This document shows, one piece after another, positions 12,801 through 25,246 of a stretch of 64,000 nucleotides of DNA. Position 1 is the first letter of the stretch. Every line of letters begins with the position of its first letter. Below the pieces are notes generated by a model that was given only the letters and a program-made list of their open reading frames with translations, had not been told where the DNA came from and ran no database searches. Made by a program: the position numbers and the translations under genes. The DNA comes from Corella eumyota (lineage: Eukaryota > Chordata > Ascidiacea > Phlebobranchia > Corellidae): NCBI GenBank assembly GCA_963082875.1, contig OY720101.1:13291671-13355670 (forward strand), written 5' to 3'.

Positions 12801-15800
12801 CCACTAATTTTAAGCCTAATAAAAATAACACACTTAATTTATAAACATATAAATATATAAACTTTTTAAACTTAAATTTAAAAAAAAAAAAAATTTAAAA
12901 AAAAACAACTTTTTTTTCTTGTCGCAAATTTTAATTCGCTTAACAATCAATAAATTATGACGTCATAAAACCTTTATCGTGATGTGGTAAGACGTAATTC
13001 CATATTGTGTATACACACCGATGAATTTGAACGAAAAAAAAAATTAAAAATTAATTTTTTTTAATTAAAAAATGACGTCAACTTTATAATTTTAAACTTT
13101 TATGTAATTAAAAATTAGTAAAATTATTTTAAAATTTGCAATCTTTAACAATTTTAACTTTTTAAATTGCTAAACTAAATATAAATTATTTTATTTTCTT
13201 TCTGTTGTAATAATTTAATTTTAATTAAATAATATTTACTTTTCTTAACCAAAATTTAAATAAAAAAATATACAAAAAACTAATTACCCTTTTCAGAAAA
13301 AAAATCGCCTAAACTAAATTAATTTCGAATTTCAAAAATGAAATAAAAATAAATTCGACGGCTTAATATATTTATACAACCAACTAAATCACGTGACTAT
13401 CTGCCTAACTTCCAAATCGAATTAATATCCAGCATTCAAATACGCAAAGCAGTCTTAAAATATCCAATTTAAATCGATAGATAACCGGCCAAAGGTGTTA
13501 GGTTTATAACTTACTAACTGACTAATCTGAAATACAAAATCTCTTTTTCCGCGAGAGAGAAAAAGGGGAAAAAGGCAATCGCGCAGTCTTTTTTTATGAT
13601 CTGTATAGAATACCTTGTTAGTTTATTATTACATATCCTTACGTGGATTTACAAAATAAATAAAACAATTAATAAAAACTACGGAACCATAAAATAATTG
13701 GAAATTAATTTTTTATTTGTTTATTTGATTAATTTTTGTGTATTCAAATCCCGAATTTTAAAACGCCAATTTTTTTTCGTTTAAATTTAATTAAAAATGT
13801 TTCTATTTTTAAAACTATTTTTTTAAATATAAATTACAGTTTCTTTAAACTTAATATATGAACTACAAATTACTATACCTTTATACCAACACAACAGTAA
13901 CCTAATACTTAGACAGTAACAGTTATCTAAGCCTGCTCAATGACGCATAACCACTTTTCTAACCCGTAAACAGTTAATATAGTAAAATTTAAAGAAAAAA
14001 AATGTCTTGAAATGTAAGGTGTATATTTCACAGTTAGTAAGATAGTAATTGTGTTTAATTAAGTATCGCTACCCGCTGAAATGTAAACAAAAGTCTGTGA
14101 TAAATTGATTTTTATCGTATTACAATTGCAAGTGTTGTTATTTACAGAACTATTTTATGTAAATAGAAAAAACAAATATTCTGCGCGTGAGTTTTTGTTT
14201 ATATTAAGTCTGTAGTTCGAATTTGTAAAAGTTATTTGCGAATTTTTGAAAGTGTAAAAATTATCTCGTAATATCTTAATTTCATTTTTTTAAATCAATA
14301 TCACTTTTAATATATTATTAAATTAAAAACAAAATAACAGTCTTTAATTTTAAAAAACTTTAAATAAAATTTCGCTAAAAAATATTAAAAACTACTTCAA
14401 AAAAACTTTATATTATTTTATTCAATTTTTCTCTAAAGTAGAAACAAAATGTAAACCTTTTTCTATAATATTTTTAAATAATAATTTTTACATTTTATCC
14501 TATTCTATATAACAATTAACGACAATTCTGGAAACCAATGCATATAAATACACGCAACTGCAAATAATTATGACGTAATAATGGAATTCATTATGAGGTC
14601 ATTATTTAAAATAATAGAACTACATAACGCTAGTAATATGCTATACATATTTTTTTTTTTTTTAAATTGTTTTAAAAAAAATTAATATTATAACAATTTA
14701 ATAATTATTAAAAATCTAAGAAAAAAATTTTAAAACTTTTTAAATATTGGAATTTTTTTTAAATCAAAATTTAACATTTTTTTTTTCAAACAATTTTTTT
14801 TTTAAATCATTAATTTAAATTTTTTAAATGTTAGTTAACTTTAAAATTAATTAATTCTACTCGTAAAATTCTTGTACGAAACTTGGTTAATTTAATTTAA
14901 AACTAGTTAAGTCAAAAAATTAAAAATAGATTGACCGCTTTATAAACCCAAGCCTTAGTTGTGCCCTGTAAAAATTTCAAACAACGAAGTTTAATGAAAA
15001 TTTATTTTGATCACCAATCAATAAAAGACCTTGTATTTTAAAGGTTAAGTTGATTAAATGCTTTAAGCATTTTATACATAACAGGTAAAAAAACGTAAGA
15101 TTTAGGTTAAAAATATGTTTTTTAAATTGTACAGTTAATTTTAAAAAATTAACAATAAAATGTCAATTAAAAATTAAATAATAAAATGTTAATGCAAAAA
15201 GGTATATATTTTAATAATTTAATATATTTTTAACACTTATCAAAATCGGATATTTTAGGTCTTTTAACTTAATATATTTTTTTGAATTTAAACGCTAGAT
15301 TGTAAATTACATTTTACTCAAAAGTTTCGTTTTTTAAATAACATTCACTAAATTAAGGTAATTAAATTTGAGTTAAAGTTTAACTACAATTCTACGTTAA
15401 CCGAAATCCCTTTAAAAATTTAATCAATATTTTTATCTAAAATAAAATCCTAAACCTCATTTTAACAATTTTAATTTTAGTAACGGTTAAAAATGATATA
15501 GAATGCCATAAAAAAATTACATGTTAAAATCAAATTTTATAATTTTTAACTTAAAATAAAATAATTATAGTTTGTTAAAAAAAAATTTTTTGATAACTTT
15601 ATCAGTAATATAATATCCTAGATAAAAGCACCAAAAATAACGGTTTACTTTAAAAAAACATTTAATTTATTTACTATCAACATCAGGCCTAACTAAAAGA
15701 GGGCATGTACTAGAAAAAAATGCCATTTTTAACCACATAAAACTTTCAAATTAAGCGCTAAAAGCATTTTTAAACAGTTGATTACTCATGTTGTTTTGAA

Positions 15801-16779
15801 ATCGTAAATACTACGCTCTATTGACCAGATATTAAATTACGAATAGGTCTTCTATTAAGCAATTAACGATATAATAGGTATTGGGTTTTTATGTTAGAAT
15901 ATAAAAGGTGTTTTTAGACTGACCAAAACAAACAGAAATTGATATGTTATAGTAAATACGTTTTAAATTAATTTATATTAAAAAGAAATTAACGAAAAAA
16001 CTGTATTAATCTAGTATTAAATTGATAATAAATAAAATATATTTAATATAATATCACGACCCTTTAAAAATATTTAAATTAAATTTTATGCATCCCAAAA
16101 ATGGCGTAAAATTTTGTTATTACAGGGCCCAATAAATGGCCCTTTATCTATTAAAAAAATCGACACTTTACTTCAATATTAAACAAAATACAATATTAAT
16201 ATTAACTAGCCGATATAATAAAGTATATAGGCTTATATTATAGGGTATAGGGTATTGTAAATTACCAAAAAAAAATACCGTATTAAAATCACAAATAGTT
16301 TAGTAAGTCAATAGTATAACCTTAGTCATAAATGTTTAAAATAACATAACTTCCATTTCTCAAATAGTAATACAACATACAAGTTATTTAAGTGTAATGT
16401 TTAATTTATGACGTTAATTGTTGATTTAATACAGTTAGATGAATGGACATTTAAAGTTTAGATAGTAAATTCCTGTATTGGGTTTGGTTAACGTGTTATA
16501 ATATATAAACAACCACGTGTAAAAATCTAATAACCCTGGTTGTTTAAAATTGTGTAATGAAGTTTCACAAGCGCACAAATTTACTTTAAAAATAAATTTA
16601 AAAAAATAAAAACTTTGCTCTTAGAATATAATAGGACACTGCATGAGGTATTAGGGGGAGTTAAAACCGGTTAACCTCGTTGCGGGAGGTCGAAAATAGG
16701 GGAGCGATTAAAAAAATGCGCCAGTAATCCTATTCATAACTTTAACCTTTCTTTTATTATTTTTTATTTTTAATTTATC
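6833..16779. other. long AT-rich non-coding interval upstream of KIRREL
   Basis: About 10 kb with no open frame that has plausible composition, splice context or family motifs. Scattered GC-richer spots have regulatory character: CRE palindromes at 9461 and 9988; a 7-bp inverted repeat ACTTGTC/GACAAGT at 9959-9976; CREs at 12958 and 13073; a CACGTG E-box near 13392; and a purine-rich near-palindrome (CTCTTTTTCCGCGAGAGAG) near 13540-13575. By position it is most likely the KIRREL 5' region with enhancers. No RNA gene was recognised. Confidence 0.5.
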
Positions 16780-17165
16780 TTCAATGTGAAAAGGCTGACT
16801 TTACAGCCTAAACATAGAGTAACTTTTGTTACCCTGACCAAGTCTCAAGTTGGCTTTGGTAGTTTGGGTTTACATTTTAATTAACCTTGTGAGATTAATT
16901 GTATATTAACCACCCGATATTATGGGTTCGATCCCCGATCTGACTATGTTGTTAGGCTTAAACCATGAATTAATTAGCAGTTTATTAATAAGGCAATATC
17001 ACGAGAACAAAAATATCCCAAACTGTTAAAGTCGCGCATTCGACTTTACCACATCGAGGATAAAGATATATACAAAAAAAAAAAAAAGTCAACTTGAGAC
17101 TTGATCAGGGTAACAAATGTTACTCTATGTTGAAGCTGTGAAGTCGACCTTCCCACACCGAGAAC
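16780..17165. repeat. composite SINE cluster with inverted tails
   Basis: The left part (16780-16865) is a SINE 3' tail in minus orientation, with the words AACATAGAGTAAC, GTTACCCTGACC and AGTCTCAAGTTG. The middle contains a B-box-like GGGTTCGATCCCC and then a plus-oriented tail (GTCGCGCATTCGACTTT, CATCGAGGATAAAG) ending in a run of about 14 A. The right part (17090-17165) is another plus-oriented tail that mirrors the left one. The structure suggests insertion of one copy into or beside another. Confidence 0.65.
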
Positions 17166-20100
17166 AAACAAATTAATAAAAAAATTAAAAGCAATAAAAA
17201 AAGCCCTGTGTCCATTCATCAAATATCACGGCGTGATTTTTATAGCCCCTTTGACCCGCCACGTGGATCACGAAAAACATCACGCCGTTTTTTTAACTTT
17301 TTCACACGCCGTTGTACCCTGTTACGGTGAGTTGAACTAATCGCTGTTAAATTGAATTTATTACTGCGTCATCAATTGATTTAGAACTATTAGTTATCGT
17401 CGAATTTTAGCGCAATAAAATTTCAAAATAAAAGTTTTTTAAATTTAAAAATTTAAAGTTTTTATTTCGTTCGATTTTAATTCATTTTGATATTAAAAAA
17501 TACAATGTACTAACTTTTAAAATCAAAAAAATTGCTTTAAAAATAAATACCTTAATCTCTTTTTAATAATTTAAAAAATGCTTCATTTCGGCTTAGCTAG
17601 CTAACTTTAAAATTCCAATAATTTTTTTATGCTTAAAATAAATCAATATCTAAAACTGTAATCCTTTAAAATACATAGACATACTTTCCTAATGTAAAAA
17701 CCTTTAAAAAATAACGTTTTTTTAGGCCGTACATTGTCTAACTTCGTGTCTAAGTTACTCTTAATAAGATTAAAACTTTGACTTTTAAAAATCGTGTTTT
17801 CACTTTTGAACGAACAAAAATAAACAAACAACACCAGCACTTGACCTGTTAATCTTAAAGATGCAAGGCGCCAACTAAATCGGCTAATACATTGTTTTCA
17901 AACTGACTAACATGTAAAAAAAACAGTTAAAAGTAACTTAATGTACTATTTAGGTCTTTGAAAAATAACTACAAAATTTTTTTAAATATTTTTTTTTGAT
18001 TTTCAATTTTTTTTTCTTTTTTGTTTTATGTTGAGATTATTATCTAATAAACATACTTTAAACACACTCTTACCTGATTTTAATTTAAGATAATATACAA
18101 CCGTTTATTTGTCTAACATAAAGGTTTTGATTTTAACGTGATTTTCAAAAAATATCTAGCCAAAAAATCGAAAATTTTACCAAAAATCTGATATATCCGT
18201 CATGATTTTTTATCTAATTCTAATATCTAATTAACGCCATCACGATAACATCTAAAAACTATGTTTTATCAAAATTCGAATACATCAATTAACTATACAC
18301 ATAAGCGTCGTTAAATTACGTGTTTTAGTAATACTTGAATGCCATAAAAATGACGCAAATTTTTACGATTTTTGGCTCGTTAATTTTAGTGTTTTTTTGG
18401 GACCCGTGAAACGGTTTAATTGCTGTTATTTGTCGACCTATTTGTTTGTGTTTTGAACGTAAATTAAACAGCGAGTATTGCGAGATTTTTATTGTTTGAA
18501 TAACTTTTTTTTATTGTTTTATTTTTATTACCTGTCTAGAAAATAGAGCTGTCTAAAAATGGCGGAAATTTAATTAATTTAAAAATGCGTTTTTTCACAA
18601 TTTTAGATTAAATTTAAAAAAAAATTAAATTATAAACACTAATTTTTATATTTTATTTTAAAAATTCACCTCAAAAAAAAAAATTTTTTTATGCTTTTTT
18701 TAATAAGGTTTAATTAATATATATCTCACTAACTGAGTTATATTTTTGGTCTGTGACGTAACACTAGCTACTAGCAACGACCTTGACATTTTATCTGAAA
18801 GATAAAATATCAGACCCAATGATATCTTCATTAAACATTTAACAGACCTCAAATTTTAAAAAAACTTTAAAAATTTGAACAAAAATCGAAAAAAAAACTT
18901 TTTTTTTTATTTAATTTTTTTCGTTCAATTAAATTTGTTTTAAATTGTTTTGAATGATTTTAAATCACCCGCTAATTAATCTTTAAATACGCGTGAGACA
19001 TAAACCCATTGCTCCATATAAAAACAATTCAAAACCATTTAAAAAAGTCAATGCTATAATCTTCTTTTAAAAACCCTTTGACGACGACGATACTTTCATT
19101 TAAATTGCTTATAATTAGACAATGCCGATTTTGGTTGTCCAAGGGTTACAATCTAGGCCGATTAAATTTAAATCAATTTTAATAAAATTTGGCGATCTTA
19201 TTTTAATAAAAAAAACATTTTTTAAGACATTTTGATAAAAATGTGAATTAAACGCGCTTTCAAATTATTTTTAACACAAAATTAAAATATTAAATTTGAT
19301 ATTTAATATAATATCCTGAAAGTATAAATATTTTATCATTTTTCAATATAATCACGTTTAAAAATCTAATATCCTTTTTAAAAACTCCTATATTGATTTT
19401 TTTCTATTTTTAAGCATCTTTGACGCATTTTAAAATCATCTCTACCTTAACAGACTTATAAAAAATAGCAAGTTTTTAGCTAATCAAATATTTTTAAAAA
19501 AATATTTTTTTAATTATTACACCATACCGCACAAATTTATTCTAAACTTTAGCTACATATTTAACCCTTCCCCTAACCGCATCACAGATTCCCATACAAA
19601 ATTAACGTAACAACATCCACCAATTTATCTAAAGGGTTAAATTTGGTATGAAACACTTGTATATATGTTAAGTACGTTTTAACTATTGATTATTATTTGA
19701 AAACGTGTAAAGAATCCATTTTACATCCTAAACAAATACTAAACACTGCCTGCTTGTCACTTTAAAATTCTAAATAATAACTGATTATATTATACCTTTT
19801 TTACTAGTTTTTAAAATTAATTATATATTACGGATCAATTATAGTTAAAGTCCTGGCCAAATTTTTAAATTAATTTTACGGGCCTTAAAAATATATAACC
19901 TTATAATAACTAAAAATATATTAAATGATAGGTTTTTACTATTAAATAATTGCGATATTAAATATATATTGTTCTTGTTACTTTTGCGGTTCCTATACCT
20001 CGTTACTTTAACTGTCTAAAATTTTTGTAGGGCTGTTAACTACAAGTAATTTTTATTTTCTAGATAATGTTAAATTCGTACGGTTTTTAACACAACTAAA

Positions 20101-23100
20101 TAAAGTCCTAGATTAGATTTTCTTAAACGTTGTTGCTTTTCAGAGCATAAAAATGAAATTTAATTATTAACCCTTGAGCGAGTATTATAACACCCGTCTC
20201 TTTATAAACGCGTATTCAAAACTCCCATAAAGAATAGCCAAGCGAAATAGATCAACTAAAGTACAATAAACTGTTAGACTATGTTGCTATTTTAAAAGGC
20301 TTAGATTTTAATTCGTTTTTTTCTTATATCTACAAACGATTTTGCTGACCTAATAATTACAAAAGCATCCGTTTTAAAATGCTTTGTAGTTCTTGACATG
20401 AGAATTTATCGATTTTTAAACGTCTTTGAAAAGTTATTAATTGTTGGATTCTAAACACTATATATATAGTCGATAATTTGTAATGCCCTTTTGAGCGTAA
20501 AATTGTACGTTAAATTTTGATCTATTCTAAATACCAATTTTATGATTTAAACATAACATAGGTATTAAATTATTATTTTCTGGTATATTATAACATGGTC
20601 ACTAACTCTAATTGGCTAAACTGATTGTCCGTAGCTATTAGCGGGCATTTTTGTTATCAGTTTTTACACACTTATTTCTGTAGTAGCTAATCAACGCTGC
20701 CAACCGACATCTGTATATTATCAAATAAAAAACTACATTCCAAAAATGCTTTTACAAATCAAAGTTTAAAACACGCAGCTGTCAAAAACTAATATAGTAA
20801 ACCTACAACCCTTACACTAGAATGTTACACACTTCTAATTTCGTTACGTGGTTTATTTAGTTTCGTCGCTGAGAAAGGGTTATACACAATAGCTGACCGG
20901 TGGGAATTTTTAATTGTTAGCGATTAGTGCTAGTTAGACAAAGATCACCCTTTAACTTAACGGCCTTGATAACTTGAAAAGTTAAACAATTTTGAGTAAT
21001 TGGCAAAGTTGGAGGTCATAGTTTAAAAATAGGCAGACTGTTAGGCGATTCAGTAGTAAAATTATACTATAGGTTTGAATAGTGTTACACTTTCAAAAAA
21101 ATGCATTTTTAAAGTTTTTTTATGTCTAAAAACATGCCATAGTTACTACATTATTTCACATGGTTTTTAACATGACATAGTTATTACATTTTTACACATG
21201 GTTTTTAACATGCCATAGTTACTACATTTTTACACATGGTTTTAAACTATACCATGACACACAATTTAAAGCCAATTTTAGTAAATATTTAAAATTATTT
21301 TAAGCACCTTTTTTACAATTTTATTGCCAAATTTGAATTAATTTCTGTAACCCCAAAGCTACATTTGCAAATCTTAACTATTTTTTTTTTATTAAATAAT
21401 TTTTTTTAATACTTTGCTATATGTCTAAAATTACTGAATTTTTGAACTGCATTTTCGTGCGACATAAAGTCTCTAAAAGTCATTAAATTTCAAACTTTTT
21501 CGTCATGGTAAAACTGAAATTACAGAACAAAATAAAATAGAAGACATTTCTATTTCTATATTTCGGCTTAATAACAACAGGCAAACCACAAAACTTAGGC
21601 TGCTTTCAAAAGCCAAAAATGCCACCCAAAATAAATTGTATTTTAGGCTTAAAAACCACGAAAAAAAATATTTAAAAAAAATTTGAAGTATATGCTAAAT
21701 GTATTTTCTTTTAGCTAACTTGAATCTTTAAACAATTTTAGAACTGACTGGGTTTTAACACCAATTAAATAGTTATTAATTCACATGCTGTACATACTTC
21801 AGCTGTTTTATATAAATTCTTGGCTACTTACAAATCACTTTTTTCCCAGTGGGGAGCAGCACTTATTTTATTTAAACATCGCGATTGCCAGCGATATATT
21901 TTCTCCTCACTGAAAATCCGTTATTGTATTTTCACTTATTTTTTAGTTATATACCTTTTTTATAACTAATGAGTAAATATTTTCAGTATTCCTAAAGTTG
22001 TGCTAGTTCCAAAGTAAAGTTTACCTTAAGTTTAAACTGTTAATATTAGGCAAATTTGCTACTAGTTTTAAAACTTATAAACTGGCCTATATATATAAAA
22101 ATATAGAAAAACTTTTTAATTAAATGAAAATTTTTTGTTCTATTTTCCTTTTTATTGTACTGTAAATGGTCGAAACACGAACTGAATCGCCTATCTAATA
22201 TATTTAAACAAATGTACTATAGTGTTATAATTTAAATTTTGACCGGGTTACTCCTTGGAGATATAAAATAGTAATACTATCTAAGAATTAAAATTAAATA
22301 AATTTTTAGTACAAAAAATTTAAAAGTTTGTGTGATTCTAAATTCATTTACTTTTTTGAAGTTTTCTAAACCAGTAGAAAGGTCAAGTTTATAAGGCTCA
22401 TGCTATTCTATAAACATAATAGTAGGCTAGGTCTTCTACTTAAACGCTTACTTAATTATATTCTTTGTTGCTATATTTAACGCATTTTATCAATATAACC
22501 TGCTTTAACTTGTGAAATTTAAATTTGAATTATCAGTTAATATGGCGATAAATAACATACCATTTTTTGACCCAAAATAACCTTTTACGTCTATGATGTC
22601 ATAGTGTATTACACAAATAAACATGCTACTTTTTATCCTCAAAACAGGTCGTAAAATAATAATATTATTTTTGATAAAAAAAATGTCCAATATTTAATGC
22701 ATTGGTTTAGTATACAAAGACATAGAGTCGGTTGTTTTATTTGATCTATTTGCAATCGAGACTTTACGTACTACTTACGACCTGAAAATTCAAAGCGTTA
22801 AAAGACAATTCATTCCACTGTTGATATCTCCCTTAGGGATAAAGTGGGATCGTAAGATACCGCTGTCAGGAAGCTTTTTTAGTGGCATCCGAATTGATTA
22901 GTTAATAATATTTAAATTATATTACATTTTATGGTACTTTTTTATTTTAAAATTGTGTTACTTTGCTATATTTAATTGGAAAATTGACTAACTTTAACCA
23001 ATTTTGCACAAAATACCATTCGAAATTGTAAATAAAATTATATATTTGATCATTTCTTTATTATTTGATTAATATTTTATTATCTGAATATAATAAAACA

Positions 23101-23606
23101 CCAGAAAAGAGAATCGTTTGAGGATAAACTGAAAAAAAATGTTCAAACAATAACATTGTAACCGCCCCAAACAGTAGATTTATGTTATTTTTATAGTATA
23201 ATATGATTTATTTATAGCTATTACCAGCATTTATTCATTTTTTTCCTTTGTTGTTATTTGTGTTTATTAAATACCCTATAGCCCAATTGAAATTCTACTT
23301 CCGAATATGAGTAACGCGTTCAAAATTAAGTTTTGCTGCATTCACTATAGTGATACGCATATCAATTGTTGTCTGAGCACCCCTATTATAGTATTCATTT
23401 TTTTATGAGTTAAAAAATTTGTATACAGAAAGTCTTAATATAGAGTGACAATATAACAGCACAACTTATATTACGTACACATTAGAAAGATTTAATGTTG
23501 CTAGGAATATAAATACGGAAAAAAAAGAGTTTAAAAAATCATAAAAATAGATTTTTAGTTTAAATTAACGATTAATTTTTTGGTATAACATTAAAATTTT
23601 TAAAGA
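17166..23606. other. AT-rich non-coding interval upstream of the 7TM receptor gene
   Basis: No convincing gene. A small GC-richer island at 17200-17340 has a near-palindrome ATCACGGCGTGAT (17225-17237), an E-box CCACGTGG (17259-17266) and two further CACGCCGT words. A 38-bp tandem repeat lies at 21131-21247. The remainder is A/T-run-rich sequence with short spurious open frames. Confidence 0.5.
21131..21247. repeat. three-copy 38-bp tandem repeat
   Basis: Three nearly identical 38-bp units begin at 21131, 21169 and 21207. Each reads AACATGNCATAGTTANTACA followed by TTTTTACACATGGTTTTT with one or two changes. Single reverse-complement copies of the core occur at 33421-33450 and, more diverged, at 16513-16540, 31915-31945 and 37371-37395. 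This marks a dispersed short repeat that has been tandemly amplified here. Confidence 0.8.
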
Positions 23607-24701
23607 ATGGCATCGCTAGTTGATGAATTTACAACTACTACAGCAGAGGAATTTGAATCTAGCATCACGAGCGTACCCTCGTATAAACGGGGCTGGATTT
23701 TAAGCCAGATCTTTATAGCAATATGCATAACTACAGACATTTGGATTTCAATAAACGTGGCAATTTATCTCTACAAAACTGGCAAATGGCGGTCAAATAA
23801 AAAAGAAGTGCGAAGAATCATGAGAACTGTAGCTTTAGTCGGGCCTTTGACTTTGCCTCGTTTTGTTTCTTCGCAAGTTTTGCTGCTAATTGGCTATGGT
23901 TCAAGCCCGGAAAATGATTCCATTTGTGAGGTCACAATAGACCTTTCGATTGTTTTTTTCGTCGTCGCCATATTGGCCCCCTTCTTCTATCTATGGATTA
24001 GACAACGCACGTTTTACTTGCAGCCCTCACTTCGAAGGCTGTACACGACCAAAATTAAGGTTTTGAGCTGGGGTTGTGGCTGTTTTATGTTGTTGCACGC
24101 GCTACTAGGTATATTTCTTTTTGTTTTGCCGACGGGTTTCAAGTCTTCCGAAAATGGCTGCGTTCCAGATGTTATAAACAGAGTACCACACATTATAACC
24201 GTTGCAACTTCACTCATATCTCAAAGCGTTCTCACGGGTTTACTTATCTACCCATTAATAAGGCACAGAGCTGTGCAAAACAAAATGGTGAGCGTTTCAC
24301 ATATTCGAGTTGATGATTGTTCAAGTCCATCCCAAACCAACAATACCTTTCTTTCAACAACATTGGCCCATAAGGTAAACAATCACCTTTGTGATGCATC
24401 AGCACGTAAAACCGCAAGGAATCCGACAGAAAAAGGACAAACATTAAGATCTAAACCTTTGGCCAAAGGTGATAGAGTATTATCTGCTATTAAACGTATT
24501 GTGATGTGCTCTGTTCTTTGCATTTCTAGCGATCTGGCAGCTTATATGTTTGCGAATTTCTTACCGATGAAAATGCCCAAAGCCGTTTCGTCAGTTGTTT
24601 ATGATGTTAGTTTGTTGATCAACATACTTGGCGTTATTTTTTCATTGGATTGCTACAGCAAAATACTTTTAGCTGTCTTTCATTTACGAAAAAGAAACTA
24701 A
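23607..24701 (+). CDS. Intronless seven-transmembrane receptor, divergent (GPCR-like)
   Basis: A single 364-residue frame begins MASLVDEF and has seven hydrophobic segments at about 31-56, 74-97, 108-131, 152-174, 193-219, 298-320 and 330-358. A Cys at the start of TM3 (residue 107) and one in the second outer loop (185) could form the disulfide typical of rhodopsin-class receptors. The DRY position at the end of TM3 reads WIRQRTFY, and TM7 ends SLDCYSKILLAVF instead of NPxxY, so signalling through G proteins is inferred only. A long Ser/Thr/basic third inner loop (about 221-295) separates TM5 and TM6. There is no intron, and a poly(A) signal lies 20 bases after the stop. I cannot name a ligand or orthologue; it may be a lineage-specific receptor. 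Confidence 0.75.
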   Translation: MASLVDEFTTTTAEEFESSITSVPSYKRGWILSQIFIAICITTDIWISINVAIYLYKTGKWRSNKKEVRRIMRTVALVGPLTLPRFVSSQVLLLIGYGSSPENDSICEVTIDLSIVFFVVAILAPFFYLWIRQRTFYLQPSLRRLYTTKIKVLSWGCGCFMLLHALLGIFLFVLPTGFKSSENGCVPDVINRVPHIITVATSLISQSVLTGLLIYPLIRHRAVQNKMVSVSHIRVDDCSSPSQTNNTFLSTTLAHKVNNHLCDASARKTARNPTEKGQTLRSKPLAKGDRVLSAIKRIVMCSVLCISSDLAAYMFANFLPMKMPKAVSSVVYDVSLLINILGVIFSLDCYSKILLAVFHLRKRN

Positions 24702-24720
24702 ATTTAAACCAACTTTGTAA

Positions 24721-24726
24721 AATAAA
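24721..24726 (+). terminator. poly(A) signal of the 7TM receptor gene
   Basis: AATAAA lies 20 bases downstream of the TAA stop at 24701 and is followed by T/GT-rich sequence. It implies a very short 3' UTR. Confidence 0.7.
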
Positions 24727-25246
24727 GTTTAAAATGTGTGTATAATCAAGTAAAGTTGTTTTATTTTGTGTGATTAGCTTATGGGGTATAATTTCAATGT
24801 TATTAAATAACAACATACAATAAACGACAAAAAAGAGTAAAGAGTTTTGTACTGAGGATAAACTAAAATAAATTTAAAACAAACGAAAGTTTACCACACA
24901 GCGTTAAACCGTGAAAATTTGCGATATATTCAAATACATTAACGTCGCAATTTTTAACAGTCTAAAGTTTTTATTGCTTGACGCATATCGTTTGTTTTTG
25001 AACGAAAATTTAAATACTTGATTTTTGCAGAAACTGTTTAAACGTTTGTAAACTATTTAGAATATATAATTTACCAGTTAGTTAAAAAAATACTTATAAA
25101 TTTAAGATATAACCTTCTTGCTGACTAGAAGTCATTTTTTGTATACGGTTAGAAGAATTATAAATTATTTAAATTCGTTCCATTTTTTTTTATTTTAGTT
25201 GTAATAAATTTTAAACTGTTTATAGCATTTTTTTACTTATACCGCT
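24727..25246 (+). promoter_or_regulatory. CENPJ 5' region with an unpaired splice acceptor
   Basis: AT-rich spacer between two plus-strand genes. A polypyrimidine tract ending TTTTATTTTAG (acceptor AG at 25197-25198) lies 48 bases before the CENPJ ATG, with no obvious partner donor nearby. Tunicates add a spliced leader to many mRNAs at such unpaired acceptors, so this is a candidate trans-splice site or the end of a 5' UTR intron. Confidence 0.4.
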
